A stretch of DNA of 64,000 bases from Pedobacter frigidisoli (GTDB lineage Bacteria; Bacteroidota; Bacteroidia; Sphingobacteriales; Sphingobacteriaceae), in the NCBI RefSeq assembly GCF_004331675.1, contig NZ_SJSN01000017.1, positions 1-64,000 of the forward strand. The letters run 5' to 3'. The position numbers were made by a program, and so were the translations under genes. The notes under the pieces were generated by a model, which was not told the origin of the DNA, ran no database searches, and saw only the letters and a program-made list of their open reading frames with translations. The first letter of the stretch is position 1; every line of letters begins with the position of its first letter. This document shows, piece by piece, positions 1 through 8,847 of this stretch.

Positions 1-184
1 CGAATAAACCTTCTCCCTTCACCTGATTATCTGCCCAGATCTTGCCTTCCTTGTAAAAACGTTCAATCTCGGCCTCATCCCTAGAGACACCAATTGTCTT
101 AACCTCCTTAAATTTACCTTGAACCTTGACCGCTACCACAATGCTAGTGGTGCCAGAACGGTTCTTTTTTTTGCGAACAAACAT
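1..184 (-). mobile_element. IS1634/IS4-type transposase, N-terminal fragment at window edge
   Basis: The reverse strand opens an ATG at 184 and stays open to the window edge, giving about 61 residues that begin MFVRKKKNRSGTTS and continue with VKTIGVSRDEAEIERFY. This basic start followed by a VKTIG segment is what I know from the N-termini of IS1634-family (IS4-like DDE) transposases in Bacteroidota. The catalytic domain lies outside the window, so completeness cannot be judged. I could not identify the terminal inverted repeat or target duplication in the bases to the right. The family call rests on remembered similarity and is moderately sure. Confidence 0.6.
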
Positions 185-551
185 GCCTAAAGATAGTTCT
201 TAATCGCCTTGCGTCACCCAAATTGGCGATGCAAATACCGTAACTAACATAAGATCAAGTCGTTGTGAAATTTATTAAAAAATCATGGCGAAGTCAGGAG
301 TATCGAGTAAAACAAAATTTAAAAACAATAAAAGGATGCCGCTGCAATAGGGTTTAGGTAAATCACTTAGAAGCATTTGGCCAGAAAACCTCTGTAGAAA
401 ATAAATTTATTTACTTTATTTTGCTTACACGCTTTCACGAACATTCGGAATATCGCTGCCATTCGGATAATTGTGTAATCCTTAAACAGAGAAACCTTAT
501 GGCATAAAAAAGCCGCCCAAAATTTTGAGCGGCTTATATAATTTGATAAAT
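185..551. other. Gene-free stretch between transposase and DUF3575 pseudogene
   Basis: About 370 bases separate the transposase start from the end of the frameshifted barrel gene. It should contain the end of the insertion sequence, but no clear inverted repeat was recognised. The only supported element is the minus-strand terminator at 504-536. Open frames in this stretch have no family resemblance or start context that I trust. Confidence 0.5.
504..536 (-). terminator. Rho-independent terminator after DUF3575 pseudogene
   Basis: Read on the minus strand, an AGCCGCTCAAAA arm pairs with TTTTGGGCGGCT and is followed by a run of T. It lies 16 bases past the inferred stop codon at 552, as expected for the end of that transcription unit. 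Confidence 0.8.
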
Positions 552-1227
552 TTAGAAACGGTAACCAATACCCAAATTGGCACGAATACCTGCCCACTTT
601 CCAAATCTTTTAACTCATCTCTTAACGATTGTTGTTCTTGAAGTGTTAAGGTTTTCGTACCGCTGATTTTACCTTTAGAAAAACCATATTGAGGACCAAA
701 AATAGACCAATCGAAATAAACCTTGTTGGCGATTTTCCATTGTGCACCAATTAAAACTCCTGCAGTAAATGTGGTTAAATTGCCGCTTAAAGGAATGTAT
801 TCTTGTTTGTTATTCACAGTAAATTCATAATCAATTTTGCACTGTAATTTGCTAAACGTAAGAAAGGAGCAACATAAAAGCCTTTAAATACATCCTTACC
901 AAAATACCATTTAACCTCTGGCGTTATGGCGAAGTTGCTTAGTTTTAAGCTACCAATCTGTTCATCAGCAGAATCAAAAGAAGAACTAAAAGGAATTGAA
1001 CTTTTGGGCATTAAACGAACGCCTACACCAACTGTCATTTTTTTGTGAATAGCTCGTTCGTACTGGATGTTAACCGATTTGAATAAGAAAGAGCCAAAAT
1101 TCAGTTTAACTAGGTTTTTACCCCTATCTAATGCCGCAGTTTGTGTTGTTTGTGCAAAACTGTTAGATGAATAGAATAAGCCAATAACCAAAGTTAAGGC
1201 TAACGTTTTTGTAAAATTTAGATTCAT
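552..1227 (-). pseudogene. DUF3575-like outer-membrane beta-barrel protein, two frameshifts
   Basis: The N-terminal part from the ATG at 1227 has a signal peptide ending in SFAQ, then barrel-like strands such as VNIQYERA, TVGVGVRLMP and EVKWYFGKD. The frame breaks at a T run (forward strand) at 835-838; restoring one A gives ANYSAKIDYEF and continues into VNNKQEYIP. A second break at 598-600 is repaired the same way and yields the ending KWAGIRANLGIGYRF with a stop at 552. The repaired length is about 225 residues with a terminal aromatic residue, typical of outer-membrane barrels. DUF3575 is my family assignment from the pattern. Either the gene has decayed or the assembly has homopolymer errors. 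Confidence 0.7.
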
Positions 1228-1395
1228 ATTATTTGTTTGTTTTATACCGCGGTTGGCAATTATCAATCCACAAATCTAAATCATTATTAATCAACGATAT
1301 AATTAAATATACATTAATTCGAGTTGCGTATTCTATTCCCCAAGCGGGGAAAGAACTACTCAATATACAGCTTAAAACCCATTCCCAAAAAACCT

Positions 1396-1403
1396 TACCT
1401 TTG
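1396..1403 (+). promoter_or_regulatory. Bacteroidota -7 box (TACCTTTG) upstream of ruvX
   Basis: TACCTTTG matches the Bacteroidota primary sigma consensus TANNTTTG exactly and lies 54 bases before the ruvX ATG, giving a leader of roughly 45-50 nt. No convincing -33 TTTG at 19-21 bp spacing was found. Confidence 0.45.
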
Positions 1404-1457
1404 GTTTTTTTAATTTAGCTATGGTGAAAGGAAACCGCCATACGCAAAACCTTTTAT

Positions 1458-1874
1458 ATGGCTCGAATATTAGCTTTTGATTATGGCACAAAACGCATCG
1501 GGGTTGCCGTAACCGATCCCTTGCAGATTATTGCAACAGGCTTGGATACCATCCACCCGAAAGATGCGATTGAGTACATTAAAAAATATATGCTAACCGA
1601 GCAGGTTGAGTCATTTGTGCTGGGCGATCCGAAACAAATGGATGGATCGGACTCTGATTCGAAACAACATGTTAAAGGCTTTTCTACCTTGTTAAAAAAA
1701 GCTTTCCCAGCTATTCCGCAGCATTGGGTCGATGAACGTTTCACCTCAAAAATGGCGCACCAAGCCATTATGCAAAGTGGCCTCAAAAAAATGGATAGAC
1801 GGGATAAAGACAGGGTTGATACCATTGCCGCTACCATCATTTTACAATATTTTATGGAAACCAACCGTTTATAA
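1458..1874 (+). CDS. ruvX: Holliday junction resolvase-like protein RuvX (YqgF)
   Basis: This 138-residue protein belongs to the RNase H-fold YqgF/RuvX family, implicated in pre-16S rRNA 5'-end maturation and in Holliday junction processing. The three acidic active-site motifs are visible: FDYGTKRIG with Asp8, WVDERFTS with Glu93, and the RVDTIAA helix with Asp121; LGDPKQMDG at 55-63 is also family-typical. Length is normal. The ATG at 1458 begins at the family's usual MxRILAxDYG start. The O-methyltransferase gene starts 8 bases downstream on the same strand, so the two probably share a transcript. Confidence 0.93.
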   Translation: MARILAFDYGTKRIGVAVTDPLQIIATGLDTIHPKDAIEYIKKYMLTEQVESFVLGDPKQMDGSDSDSKQHVKGFSTLLKKAFPAIPQHWVDERFTSKMAHQAIMQSGLKKMDRRDKDRVDTIAATIILQYFMETNRL

Positions 1875-1882
1875 CCCCATAC

Positions 1883-2518
1883 ATGAGCCTAATAAACGAC
1901 GACTTACAACAGTTACTCATCAACTACTGCGAACCAGAAAGCGAGCTGCTTCAAAAAATAGACCGCGAAACCAACCTTAAAGTCTTGATGCCAAGAATGC
2001 TATCTGGGCACTACCAAGGCAGGGTTTTGAGCATGTTAAGCAAAATGGTTTCTCCAAAAAGAATATTAGAAATTGGAACTTTTACCGGTTATGCAACGCT
2101 TTGCTTGGCCGAGGGCTTATCAGAGAATGGGATTATTTATACCCTAGATATTAATGCCGAGCTGGAAGATATGGTTCGCAACAATTTCGCTCAATCAAAA
2201 TACAACAATAAGATTAAGTATATTTTGGGAGATGCTACCCAAACAGTAAACGATTTAAACGAAGTTTTTGATATCGTTTTCATTGATGCAGACAAGAAAA
2301 ACAATGGCACTTATTACGACCTTATTTTTGATCGTGTTAGCCCGGGCGGAGTCATCATTGTGGATAATGTGCTGTGGAGTGGAAAAGTACTTCAAGATAA
2401 ACAAGACAAAGACACCAAGAATATTATTAGTTTTAATGATAAAATAGCTGCAGATGAACGGGTTGAAAAATTAATTCTCCCTGTTAGAGATGGGTTATTT
2501 ATGATTAGGAAGAAATGA
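1883..2518 (+). CDS. O-methyltransferase, SAM-dependent (methyltransferase family 3, COMT-like)
   Basis: A 211-residue soluble class I methyltransferase. The SAM-binding loop EIGTFTGYATLCLAEGL lies at about residues 63-79, the acidic strand-end TLDIN at 87-91, and the metal/substrate motif VFIDADKKNNGTYYD at 132-146, followed by GGVIIVDNVLWSGKV. This order is that of the YrrM/caffeoyl-CoA O-methyltransferase group, in which the Asp/Asn residues bind a divalent metal. The natural substrate cannot be inferred from sequence. It follows ruvX by 8 bases. A palindromic repeat begins 4 bases after its stop and may act as transcript end. Confidence 0.9.
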   Translation: MSLINDDLQQLLINYCEPESELLQKIDRETNLKVLMPRMLSGHYQGRVLSMLSKMVSPKRILEIGTFTGYATLCLAEGLSENGIIYTLDINAELEDMVRNNFAQSKYNNKIKYILGDATQTVNDLNEVFDIVFIDADKKNNGTYYDLIFDRVSPGGVIIVDNVLWSGKVLQDKQDKDTKNIISFNDKIAADERVEKLILPVRDGLFMIRKK

Positions 2519-2522
2519 AAAT

Positions 2523-2582
2523 CGTCATTGCGAGGCACCAAGCAATCTGTTGATTAAGATTGCTTCGTGCCTCGCAATGACG
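2523..2582. repeat. Palindromic intergenic repeat, family CGTCATTGCGAGGC, copy 1
   Basis: Two 26-base arms, 2523-2548 and 2557-2582, are inverted copies with one mismatch around an 8-base loop. The outer ends read CGTCATTGCGAGGC and GCCTCGCAATGACG. A second copy is at 18948-19028. The element sits directly after the O-methyltransferase stop codon. Confidence 0.9.
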
Positions 2583-2597
2583 GAAAATAATAAAAAA

Positions 2598-3266
2598 ATG
2601 AAAAGAATATTTACCCTTTGCCTATTCCTCTTAACAGGAATTATTGCAAAAGCACAAAGCACTGCAGATTATATTGCCGCTCACGTCGATTTTGCACAAG
2701 GTTTAATGCGTGATCACAAAATTCCGGCAAGTATTATTCTAGCGGTTGCCATCCATGAATCTGCGGCTGGAAACAGTAGAATTGCACAATATTTAAACAA
2801 TCATTTTGGGGTTAAAGGTCCGAATACGAATATGGAGATTCATTCTGCTTATCGCGATTATGAAAATGCGGATGAATCTTACAGTCATTTTGTAGAAATA
2901 ATGGAAACTCGCGAACCGTTTAACAATTTGTTTTCCAAGTACGATCAATACGATTACAGAGGCTGGGCTAGGGGAATTCAGCGATCGGGATATGCTCACA
3001 GCAGAACTTGGGCAAGTCAGGTGATTGCACTGGTAAAAAAATATGAGCTTTACCAATACGATGAACGCCCCGAAGGTTATGAAGAACCGGTTTACAAAAC
3101 GCCTGCTTATCGTAAGAAAAAAATTGCATCCAAATCATATACGACAAAAGCTGGAGATAATTTAAGCCTAATCGCCAAAAAGAAAGGTACAACAGTTAAA
3201 TCTATTCAGAAAAAGAATGGCCTAAAAAACATTAACCTCAAACCCGGACAGAAGTTGAAGTTCTAG
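2598..3266 (+). CDS. Secreted N-acetylglucosaminidase with C-terminal LysM (wall hydrolase)
   Basis: I chose the ATG at 2598 because it gives a proper signal peptide (MKRIFTLCLFLLTGIIAKAQ); an upstream in-frame ATG would start inside the palindromic repeat. The mature part holds a mannosyl-glycoprotein endo-beta-N-acetylglucosaminidase-like domain (GH73 type) at about residues 22-150, with the catalytic-site pattern IPASIILAVAIHES including Glu54, then NHFGVKG and GWARGIQRSGYA. A single LysM domain at about 178-222 ends with LKPGQKLKF. It should cut peptidoglycan glycan strands in the periplasm. A paralogue follows 39 bases downstream. Confidence 0.9.
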   Translation: MKRIFTLCLFLLTGIIAKAQSTADYIAAHVDFAQGLMRDHKIPASIILAVAIHESAAGNSRIAQYLNNHFGVKGPNTNMEIHSAYRDYENADESYSHFVEIMETREPFNNLFSKYDQYDYRGWARGIQRSGYAHSRTWASQVIALVKKYELYQYDERPEGYEEPVYKTPAYRKKKIASKSYTTKAGDNLSLIAKKKGTTVKSIQKKNGLKNINLKPGQKLKF

Positions 3267-3305
3267 ATTAAACCTAAAGTAAATATCATTTCAAAAATAT
3301 TATAA

Positions 3306-4169
3306 ATGCGCAAATTCATCCATTCCAACAATTATCCATCCCTTCATTTACTAATCATTATTGCAGTGCTTTTTTTCAGCTCTTGTGCTTCGAGAAAAAT
3401 TACCAAGAACAATAATCAAATCGAAAAAGCTGCAAATAAGGCAAACAACAATAGCTATAAAAGCTACAATACATTAAGTTATATTGATGAATTTAAGGGT
3501 GTAGCGATAGAGGAAATGAATGCATTCGGCATTCCTGCAAGTATTACCTTGGCGCAAGGTATTTTAGAATCGGGTAGTGGCAACAGCGATTTAGCCAAAT
3601 ATGCAAACAATCACTTTGGCATTAAATGCACATCAGATTGGAAAGGGAAAAATTACTTTCGAGATGATGACCAAAAAAATGATTGCTTTAGGGTTTATAA
3701 GGACGCTCGCGAATCATTCAAGGATCATTCAGAATTCTTAAAACGTAAACGTTATAGTTTTCTATTTCAGCTGGATAAAAACGATTATAAAAGCTGGGCA
3801 CAGGGTTTAAAAACTGCCGGTTATGCCACGAATCCGAAATATCCAGATCTGTTGATTAATACCATCGAAAAATATCAACTTCACCAATACGATCAATCTG
3901 AAAGCGAAAAGCAGAAAATCGCCCGAGAGGATCGTGTTTTTACGGAGATTAATGAAAACATCCCTCAAGAGAAGAAGAAATTTACACCAGTTGAAACTCC
4001 GCCAGTAGGCGCTAAACCAATTTTAGCTGATGGCACTTATACTGTGATTAAGGGCGATACGCTATACAACATTGCCAAACGCTTCAATCTCACTGTAGAT
4101 CAACTGAAAATGCTAAACGAAATGACTGCCGATGCCATAAAACTTGGACAAGTACTTAAGGTTAAATAA
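3306..4169 (+). CDS. Glucosaminidase lipoprotein with C-terminal LysM
   Basis: This 287-residue paralogue of the preceding gene has a lipoprotein signal ending LFFSSCAS, with the lipidated Cys at 27, so it is probably anchored in a membrane rather than soluble. The glucosaminidase domain (about 60-200) carries GIPASITLAQGILESGSGNS with the expected catalytic Glu, NHFGIKC, and GLKTAGYATNPKYP. A polar linker leads to a LysM domain at about 243-287 (YTVIKGDTLYNIAKRFNLT). The tandem arrangement suggests duplication and division of labour between a soluble and a membrane-bound hydrolase. Sure of family, unsure of physiological role. Confidence 0.9.
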   Translation: MRKFIHSNNYPSLHLLIIIAVLFFSSCASRKITKNNNQIEKAANKANNNSYKSYNTLSYIDEFKGVAIEEMNAFGIPASITLAQGILESGSGNSDLAKYANNHFGIKCTSDWKGKNYFRDDDQKNDCFRVYKDARESFKDHSEFLKRKRYSFLFQLDKNDYKSWAQGLKTAGYATNPKYPDLLINTIEKYQLHQYDQSESEKQKIAREDRVFTEINENIPQEKKKFTPVETPPVGAKPILADGTYTVIKGDTLYNIAKRFNLTVDQLKMLNEMTADAIKLGQVLKVK

Positions 4170-4202
4170 TGTTAATCGTAAACATTGCATAGCAGATATT
4201 TG

Positions 4203-4210
4203 TAGTTTTG
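4203..4210 (+). promoter_or_regulatory. -7 box TAGTTTTG seven bases before an ATG (leaderless candidate)
   Basis: TAGTTTTG matches TANNTTTG exactly and ends 7 bases before the ATG at 4218. In Bacteroidota transcription starts roughly this far downstream of the -7 box, so the mRNA may begin at the start codon. No clear -33 element was found. Confidence 0.45.
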
Positions 4211-4217
4211 TAGACTA

Positions 4218-4970
4218 ATGAAACTTTTTGTACCCTTTATTTTATTGTTCGGCTTCGCTACGATGCTTCATGCACAAACAAAACCTGTGCAGGGAATCGT
4301 TATAGACAAGGAAACCAAGCAACGTTTGGCAAAGGTTTACATTTATAATATTCGAACCGGGGATGGACTTTACAACAACACCATAGGCGAATTTAGCACT
4401 TATGCCATTCCTGGCGATACATTAGTTGCCGCATTATCTGGTTATGGTGTAGATACAATGGTTTTTAAGGGGCAAGCAGCGGCTTATTTTCAATTAAAAT
4501 CTTTGGGTATTCGTCTACGCGATGTGGTAATTCAGCAGAAAAGATTAACGCCTCAACAGCAATACGAAAAATCGATCCAAGAATATCGTTACCAAACCAT
4601 GAAAGGAAGCAGCAAGGACCTTTTGAATTTAGGTAACGGCGGCGTGGGTTTGGGTATAGATGCCATATATAATTTACTGAGCAAACAGGGCAGAAATGCT
4701 CGTCATCTACAAAAAATACTGGAAAAAGACTATCGTGAAGATTTAATCGATTACCGTTTCAACGAAACCTTGGTTCAGCAGGTCTTGGGGATAAAAGATA
4801 CTGAGCTAACAGATTTTATGCAGCAATACCGACCAACTTATCAGTTTGTTTTAGATGCCGATGATTATGCCTTTAATGTGTTTATCCGCAATGCGTACAA
4901 GAGTTATCGGCTAAACCCTAAAGCATTACAGTTGCCAGCATTGCCCAAGTTAACCATAGAAAAGCTGTGA
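4218..4970 (+). CDS. CarboxypepD_reg-like envelope protein
   Basis: A 250-residue exported protein with signal peptide (MKLFVPFILLFGFATMLHAQ) followed by a carboxypeptidase regulatory-like beta-sandwich at about 22-100 (VQGIVIDKETKQRLAKVYIY, then GEFSTYAIPGDTLVAALSGY). The remainder is helical and charged without a family I recognise. Such proteins are common in the Bacteroidota periplasm and outer membrane, usually with unknown partners. The stop codon overlaps the GTG start of the next gene (GTGA), so the two are likely translationally coupled. Confidence 0.75.
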   Translation: MKLFVPFILLFGFATMLHAQTKPVQGIVIDKETKQRLAKVYIYNIRTGDGLYNNTIGEFSTYAIPGDTLVAALSGYGVDTMVFKGQAAAYFQLKSLGIRLRDVVIQQKRLTPQQQYEKSIQEYRYQTMKGSSKDLLNLGNGGVGLGIDAIYNLLSKQGRNARHLQKILEKDYREDLIDYRFNETLVQQVLGIKDTELTDFMQQYRPTYQFVLDADDYAFNVFIRNAYKSYRLNPKALQLPALPKLTIEKL

Positions 4971-5290
4971 GAGCACCAGTTTTAATCGTTAAGAATTTAC
5001 CCGCAGCTGGAATGGCTATATTTCCATTTATACTGTTAAAATCTAATCGGCTTAAAAACGACAAGGAAATTCTTAATCACGAGAAAATTCATTTAAGGCA
5101 ACAGCTAGAATTGCTAATTTTTCCTTTCTACCTTTTCTATTTGATCAATTATCTAATCAACCTTGTTCGGTTTAAAAATCACGATACGGCTTATCGAAAC
5201 ATCATCTTCGAAAAGGAGGCTTACCAACACGATTCAAACCTCAACTACCTAAAAAACGGAAGTTGGTACGGCTGGGTTAAATCGATTTAA
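4967..5290 (+). CDS. Small membrane protein with HExxH motif (mini-metallopeptidase-like)
   Basis: A 107-residue protein starting at GTG 4967 inside the stop of the previous gene. It has HEKIH at residues 38-42 followed by a hydrophobic segment at about 48-66, then EKEAYQHD at 82-89, which could supply the third zinc ligand as in gluzincins and M48/M56-like enzymes. It lacks the rest of a normal peptidase fold, so it may be a minimal peptidase, a truncated M56-type domain or a non-enzymatic relative. The motif is seen directly; activity is inference. The coupled CarboxypepD_reg protein is the obvious candidate partner or substrate. Confidence 0.7.
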   Translation: MRAPVLIVKNLPAAGMAIFPFILLKSNRLKNDKEILNHEKIHLRQQLELLIFPFYLFYLINYLINLVRFKNHDTAYRNIIFEKEAYQHDSNLNYLKNGSWYGWVKSI

Positions 5291-5384
5291 ATTCATTGAT
5301 TGGCAACAGTCTGCAATTGTCTATCCGACAATCATTTTGCCAAATGCTTTTTATCTCCCAAATTTTTCTTTTTCTTTGTAGGTA

Positions 5385-6386
5385 ATGAAGAACTGTTTAG
5401 CTGCCATCATCCTTATTCTAAGTTTCTGCTCTACAAAACTATATGCACAGGAAATTGATACGATTCCGGTCAACACCAAGGGCATGAACATTAAATTAAA
5501 GCGAAGCCCTCTGCCTAGCCGACAAGGACCATTAAACTTTGAACCAGTAAAAATTAAGCCCTTGGTAGTTAATGCGAAGGTTAATTATTGGAAAACCAGG
5601 ACTAATATTGGCATTAACATCAATCAGGCACAATTTAGCGACAACTGGAAAGGTGGCGGAACAAATTCTATTGCTGTTGGAGGTTTGCTTAATTACAGGG
5701 CAGAATACAACAAGAATAGTTACAGTTACGTAAGTGAGTTGATTTTGCAATATGGGAAGGTTAAAAACAAAGACCAGCTGCAAAAGAAAACCAACGACCG
5801 TATTTTTTGGGATAATAAAGCATCGTTCCAATTATCAAAAAGCTGGTTCTTCTTCGGATCGGTAAGTTTCGAATCGCAGTTTGATAATGGTTACCGATAT
5901 TTTAGAAATAACAATCAAGAAGAACAACAGGTTTTAATCTCTAGATTTATGGCCCCTGGATATTTAACTGAATCAATTGGTTTCGAATATAAGCCAGTTA
6001 ATTACTTCTCTACTCGAATTGGTACCGGAACAGCAAGGCAAACCTTTGTTTTGGATAGTACCGTTTACGATGGCAAAAAAAATGTTTATGGTGTTGATAA
6101 GGGCAAGCGCTTCCGTAATGAGCTGGCTTTTCAGGTAGTAAGTGCCTTTGATAAGGATATTTTTAAGAACACCAATCTAAAAGCCCGTTATAACATGTTC
6201 ATTCCATACGAGGATATTTCATTTTCTCGAATAGATCACCGTTTAGATGTTGCCTTGACAGCGAAAATTAACAAGTTTATGAATACGAGTTTAACAGGCG
6301 TTATTTTGTTTGATAAAGATACAGATCCGAAAGTGCAGGCGAATCAAACACTGGCTTTGGGGTTTGGGTTTACATTTCCGAGGTAA
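5385..6386 (+). CDS. DUF3078 family outer-membrane beta-barrel protein
   Basis: This 333-residue protein has a signal peptide ending KLYAQ and the family hallmark region NYWKTRTNIGININQAQFSD followed by NWKGGGTNSIAVGGLLNY at about 67-104. Alternating amphipathic strands run to a C-terminal aromatic-rich strand (LALGFGFTFPR), consistent with an outer-membrane barrel. DUF3078 proteins are restricted mostly to Bacteroidota and have no established function. It is a single gene with its own 95-base upstream gap. It ends 39 bases before the convergent DUF5916 gene. Confidence 0.85.
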   Translation: MKNCLAAIILILSFCSTKLYAQEIDTIPVNTKGMNIKLKRSPLPSRQGPLNFEPVKIKPLVVNAKVNYWKTRTNIGININQAQFSDNWKGGGTNSIAVGGLLNYRAEYNKNSYSYVSELILQYGKVKNKDQLQKKTNDRIFWDNKASFQLSKSWFFFGSVSFESQFDNGYRYFRNNNQEEQQVLISRFMAPGYLTESIGFEYKPVNYFSTRIGTGTARQTFVLDSTVYDGKKNVYGVDKGKRFRNELAFQVVSAFDKDIFKNTNLKARYNMFIPYEDISFSRIDHRLDVALTAKINKFMNTSLTGVILFDKDTDPKVQANQTLALGFGFTFPR

Positions 6387-6425
6387 GTGAGCAGCAAAGC
6401 AGAAGCATTGATGTTATTTAAGTAT

Positions 6426-8847
6426 TTAAATTTTCTTTCGTCTCTTTTTCAAATCCAAATAATCGATATAATATAGCACCTTTACTGAGAGGCTATTGTT
6501 TTGAGGAGCCGATAAAATGCCATCTAAATTGCGGTTATAACGCTGGGTATAAAAGGTATTGTAAGTTTCGGCGGCATCTTTGTACGAAAGCGAAAGCGTA
6601 CTGCCTGGGGCAAATTGCCAGGTATAAATTAAATCGATATTAAAAACATTATAATTTCTATCTGTTCCCGTTAAAGCCGGACCTTGATAATCGGCCAGGT
6701 TGCCATCTGGTTTAAGCAAGTAGAATTCCTTATTTCGCCTATCGCTCCAATAATGCCTTAACACAACGGTAAAGCCCATTAAGTTGGTAAAAGTATATTT
6801 CGCATCAAAAGAGTTTTCAACTGTTCGTCTATCATAACGAGAGAAAATTGCATTGTTGCCCTGGGCCGTAACCCAATTCACGTAATTATAATTTGGATTG
6901 AAATTTAAATCTAAACCAAAAGCAATCTTATCGTTCAACCTTAAATTTTGGAAGAAGTAAAAGTTATACGATTTTCCCTTAAAAAGTTGTTGCTCACCGT
7001 ACCGCACATTACCACCGAAATTATAGGCCTTTGCACGATTTGGATTTATATATAAACCAATACTAAAACTTTCTGGTGCTTTGTAAACCTGTCCGTTCCT
7101 GGCCTCGTAAAAATCGTTACGTTGTGCATTATAATTACCATTAAACTCTGCCGACCACAAGTTTTTAAACCTAACATAAGAACCTGTTTCTATCTCAAAA
7201 CTTTGATAATCGCCAGGATTTGTTCTTCTCGAATACGACATATTAAACCAGCTCTGCCATTCGTTATACCATTTACTTGGTTTATAAATATTATAACCAA
7301 AACCTAGTCGCTGGTCCAAAAAGTTGTTATTGGTAAAAAAGCCCAAATCCGATGGGTCGAATTTATCATCAGCATAAACTTGGTTATAACTCCAGGTAAA
7401 ATTGCCACTTTGCTTTCCAAAACGCAGCGTATAACTATAACCTGTGCTCGTTTCTTCTCCTCGTAAATAACTCATTTTGCCACCACCATTAACAAAGTAT
7501 TTATTGTTTTTGTTATTCAAATTAAAGAGCAAAGCACTTACATTGGCATCATAAGCACTGCCCTGCCGTAAAACATTGGTATTTATAAAGGTTGCTGAGC
7601 TGTTATTTTTTAACGATTTATCGAAAACCAAGATATTATAATTGGTAAGCGGTTGGGTTTCTACATTTCGCAAGTTACCATTAGCATCTTCCACCTCGGT
7701 TTGCATACTATTGGTTATGGCGTTAAAAATTCCAATACCCAAACCTTTAGCAGTACGGCCAGAAATTTTGGTTGCATTTAAAACCTTTGCCTCGGTTTGA
7801 TCTTTGATTATCTTATCGCCGCTACTTACGCCAGAATAATTGTAGTATGATGGTATTGAGCCAATTCGCTTTGAATAAAACAAATCTCCCTTGTTAAAAA
7901 GCTCTGTTCCCTCAGTAAAAAACTGGCGATTTTCGTTAAACTTAACTTCGAATGGTGTGAGATTTAAGATCCGATTATCAGATTGTACCTGCCCAAAATC
8001 GGGCACTAGTGTCATATCCAAAGTAAAACTATTATTAATGCCGTACTTAACATCCATACCACCATTAAAACGTGATGTTGTGTTTTTAACACCTGGAATA
8101 TTTGCTGGATAGTGATTTACATACGCTGAAATATATGGCGAAAACGATAAGCGTAAAGGCGGTTTAATGTCTTTCAAGCCCATCCACAAACCCTCTTGGT
8201 TAATAAAACCGTTTACTTTTGGGTCTACAATTCCAAAACGTTTGTACGTTAGTGCGCTGTATTCTGCGGCTAAAATTTAAGCCCCAATTCTGAATATCCT
8301 TACTCGAGAAGCGTAGTGCAGAATAAGGGATTTTCATTTCACAAGTCCAGCCCAAATCATCTATTTTTACGGCACTTTCCCAAACGGCATTCCAATTGGG
8401 GTCTTCATCGCCAACCTGCGAATATTTGGCATCGAATTGAACGCCAGCAGCGGTAACAAAAAAACCATTGCCATTCATTTTATCGTAAAACGGATCTACA
8501 ATTATCGAGATAAAATCGGCATTGCCAATATTATCACGAGATACCAATTCATGTGAAATACTATCCTTGTCATCGTACATACGGGCGTAAAGGTAAATGG
8601 CAACATCATCATATAGCACTTTCATTTCTGTTCGCCTATCTTGTTTCTCAACACGTCCAGGCACAGGTCTTATCTCAAAAAAATCGGTAGCAATTGGAAC
8701 GTTAGTCCAACAGGGGTCATCCAAAATACCATCTATTTTTGGTGTTTCTATAGTTCTTACGGCAGATAATTGCTTTTGTTTTGAAGGATCTTGGGCATAA
8801 GAAAAAGAATAAGCGAACAGTAAAAATAGGGGTAAATAGAATTTCAT
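6426..8847 (-). pseudogene. DUF5916 protein with N-terminal CBM9-like domain, single frameshift
   Basis: The first 215 residues from ATG 8847 give a signal peptide (ending SYAQ) and a family-9 carbohydrate-binding-like domain beginning PKIDGILDDPCW, then WGLNFSRRIQRTNVQTFWN. The frame breaks at 8229-8232: the shifted frame resumes as VDPKVNGFINQEGLWMGL and runs 600 more residues of beta-barrel-like sequence to 6426. Together they make the usual DUF5916 length of about 800. The downstream piece lacks its own signal peptide, so it is unlikely to be a separate gene. This is a decayed gene or an indel error in AATT; programmed frameshifting is not supported by any slippery site I can see. Confidence 0.85.

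Noticed and set aside
367-597. Minus-strand 76-residue open frame
   Set aside because: It runs through the terminator and the 3' end of the broken barrel gene; no plausible domain.
8229-8232. Programmed ribosomal frameshift in the DUF5916 gene
   Set aside because: No slippery heptamer or downstream stimulatory structure is apparent, and neighbouring genes show similar simple indels.
8200-8847. Separate short secreted protein with a CBM9-like domain
   Set aside because: The adjacent frame continues the DUF5916 protein exactly at the break, so it is one frameshifted gene.
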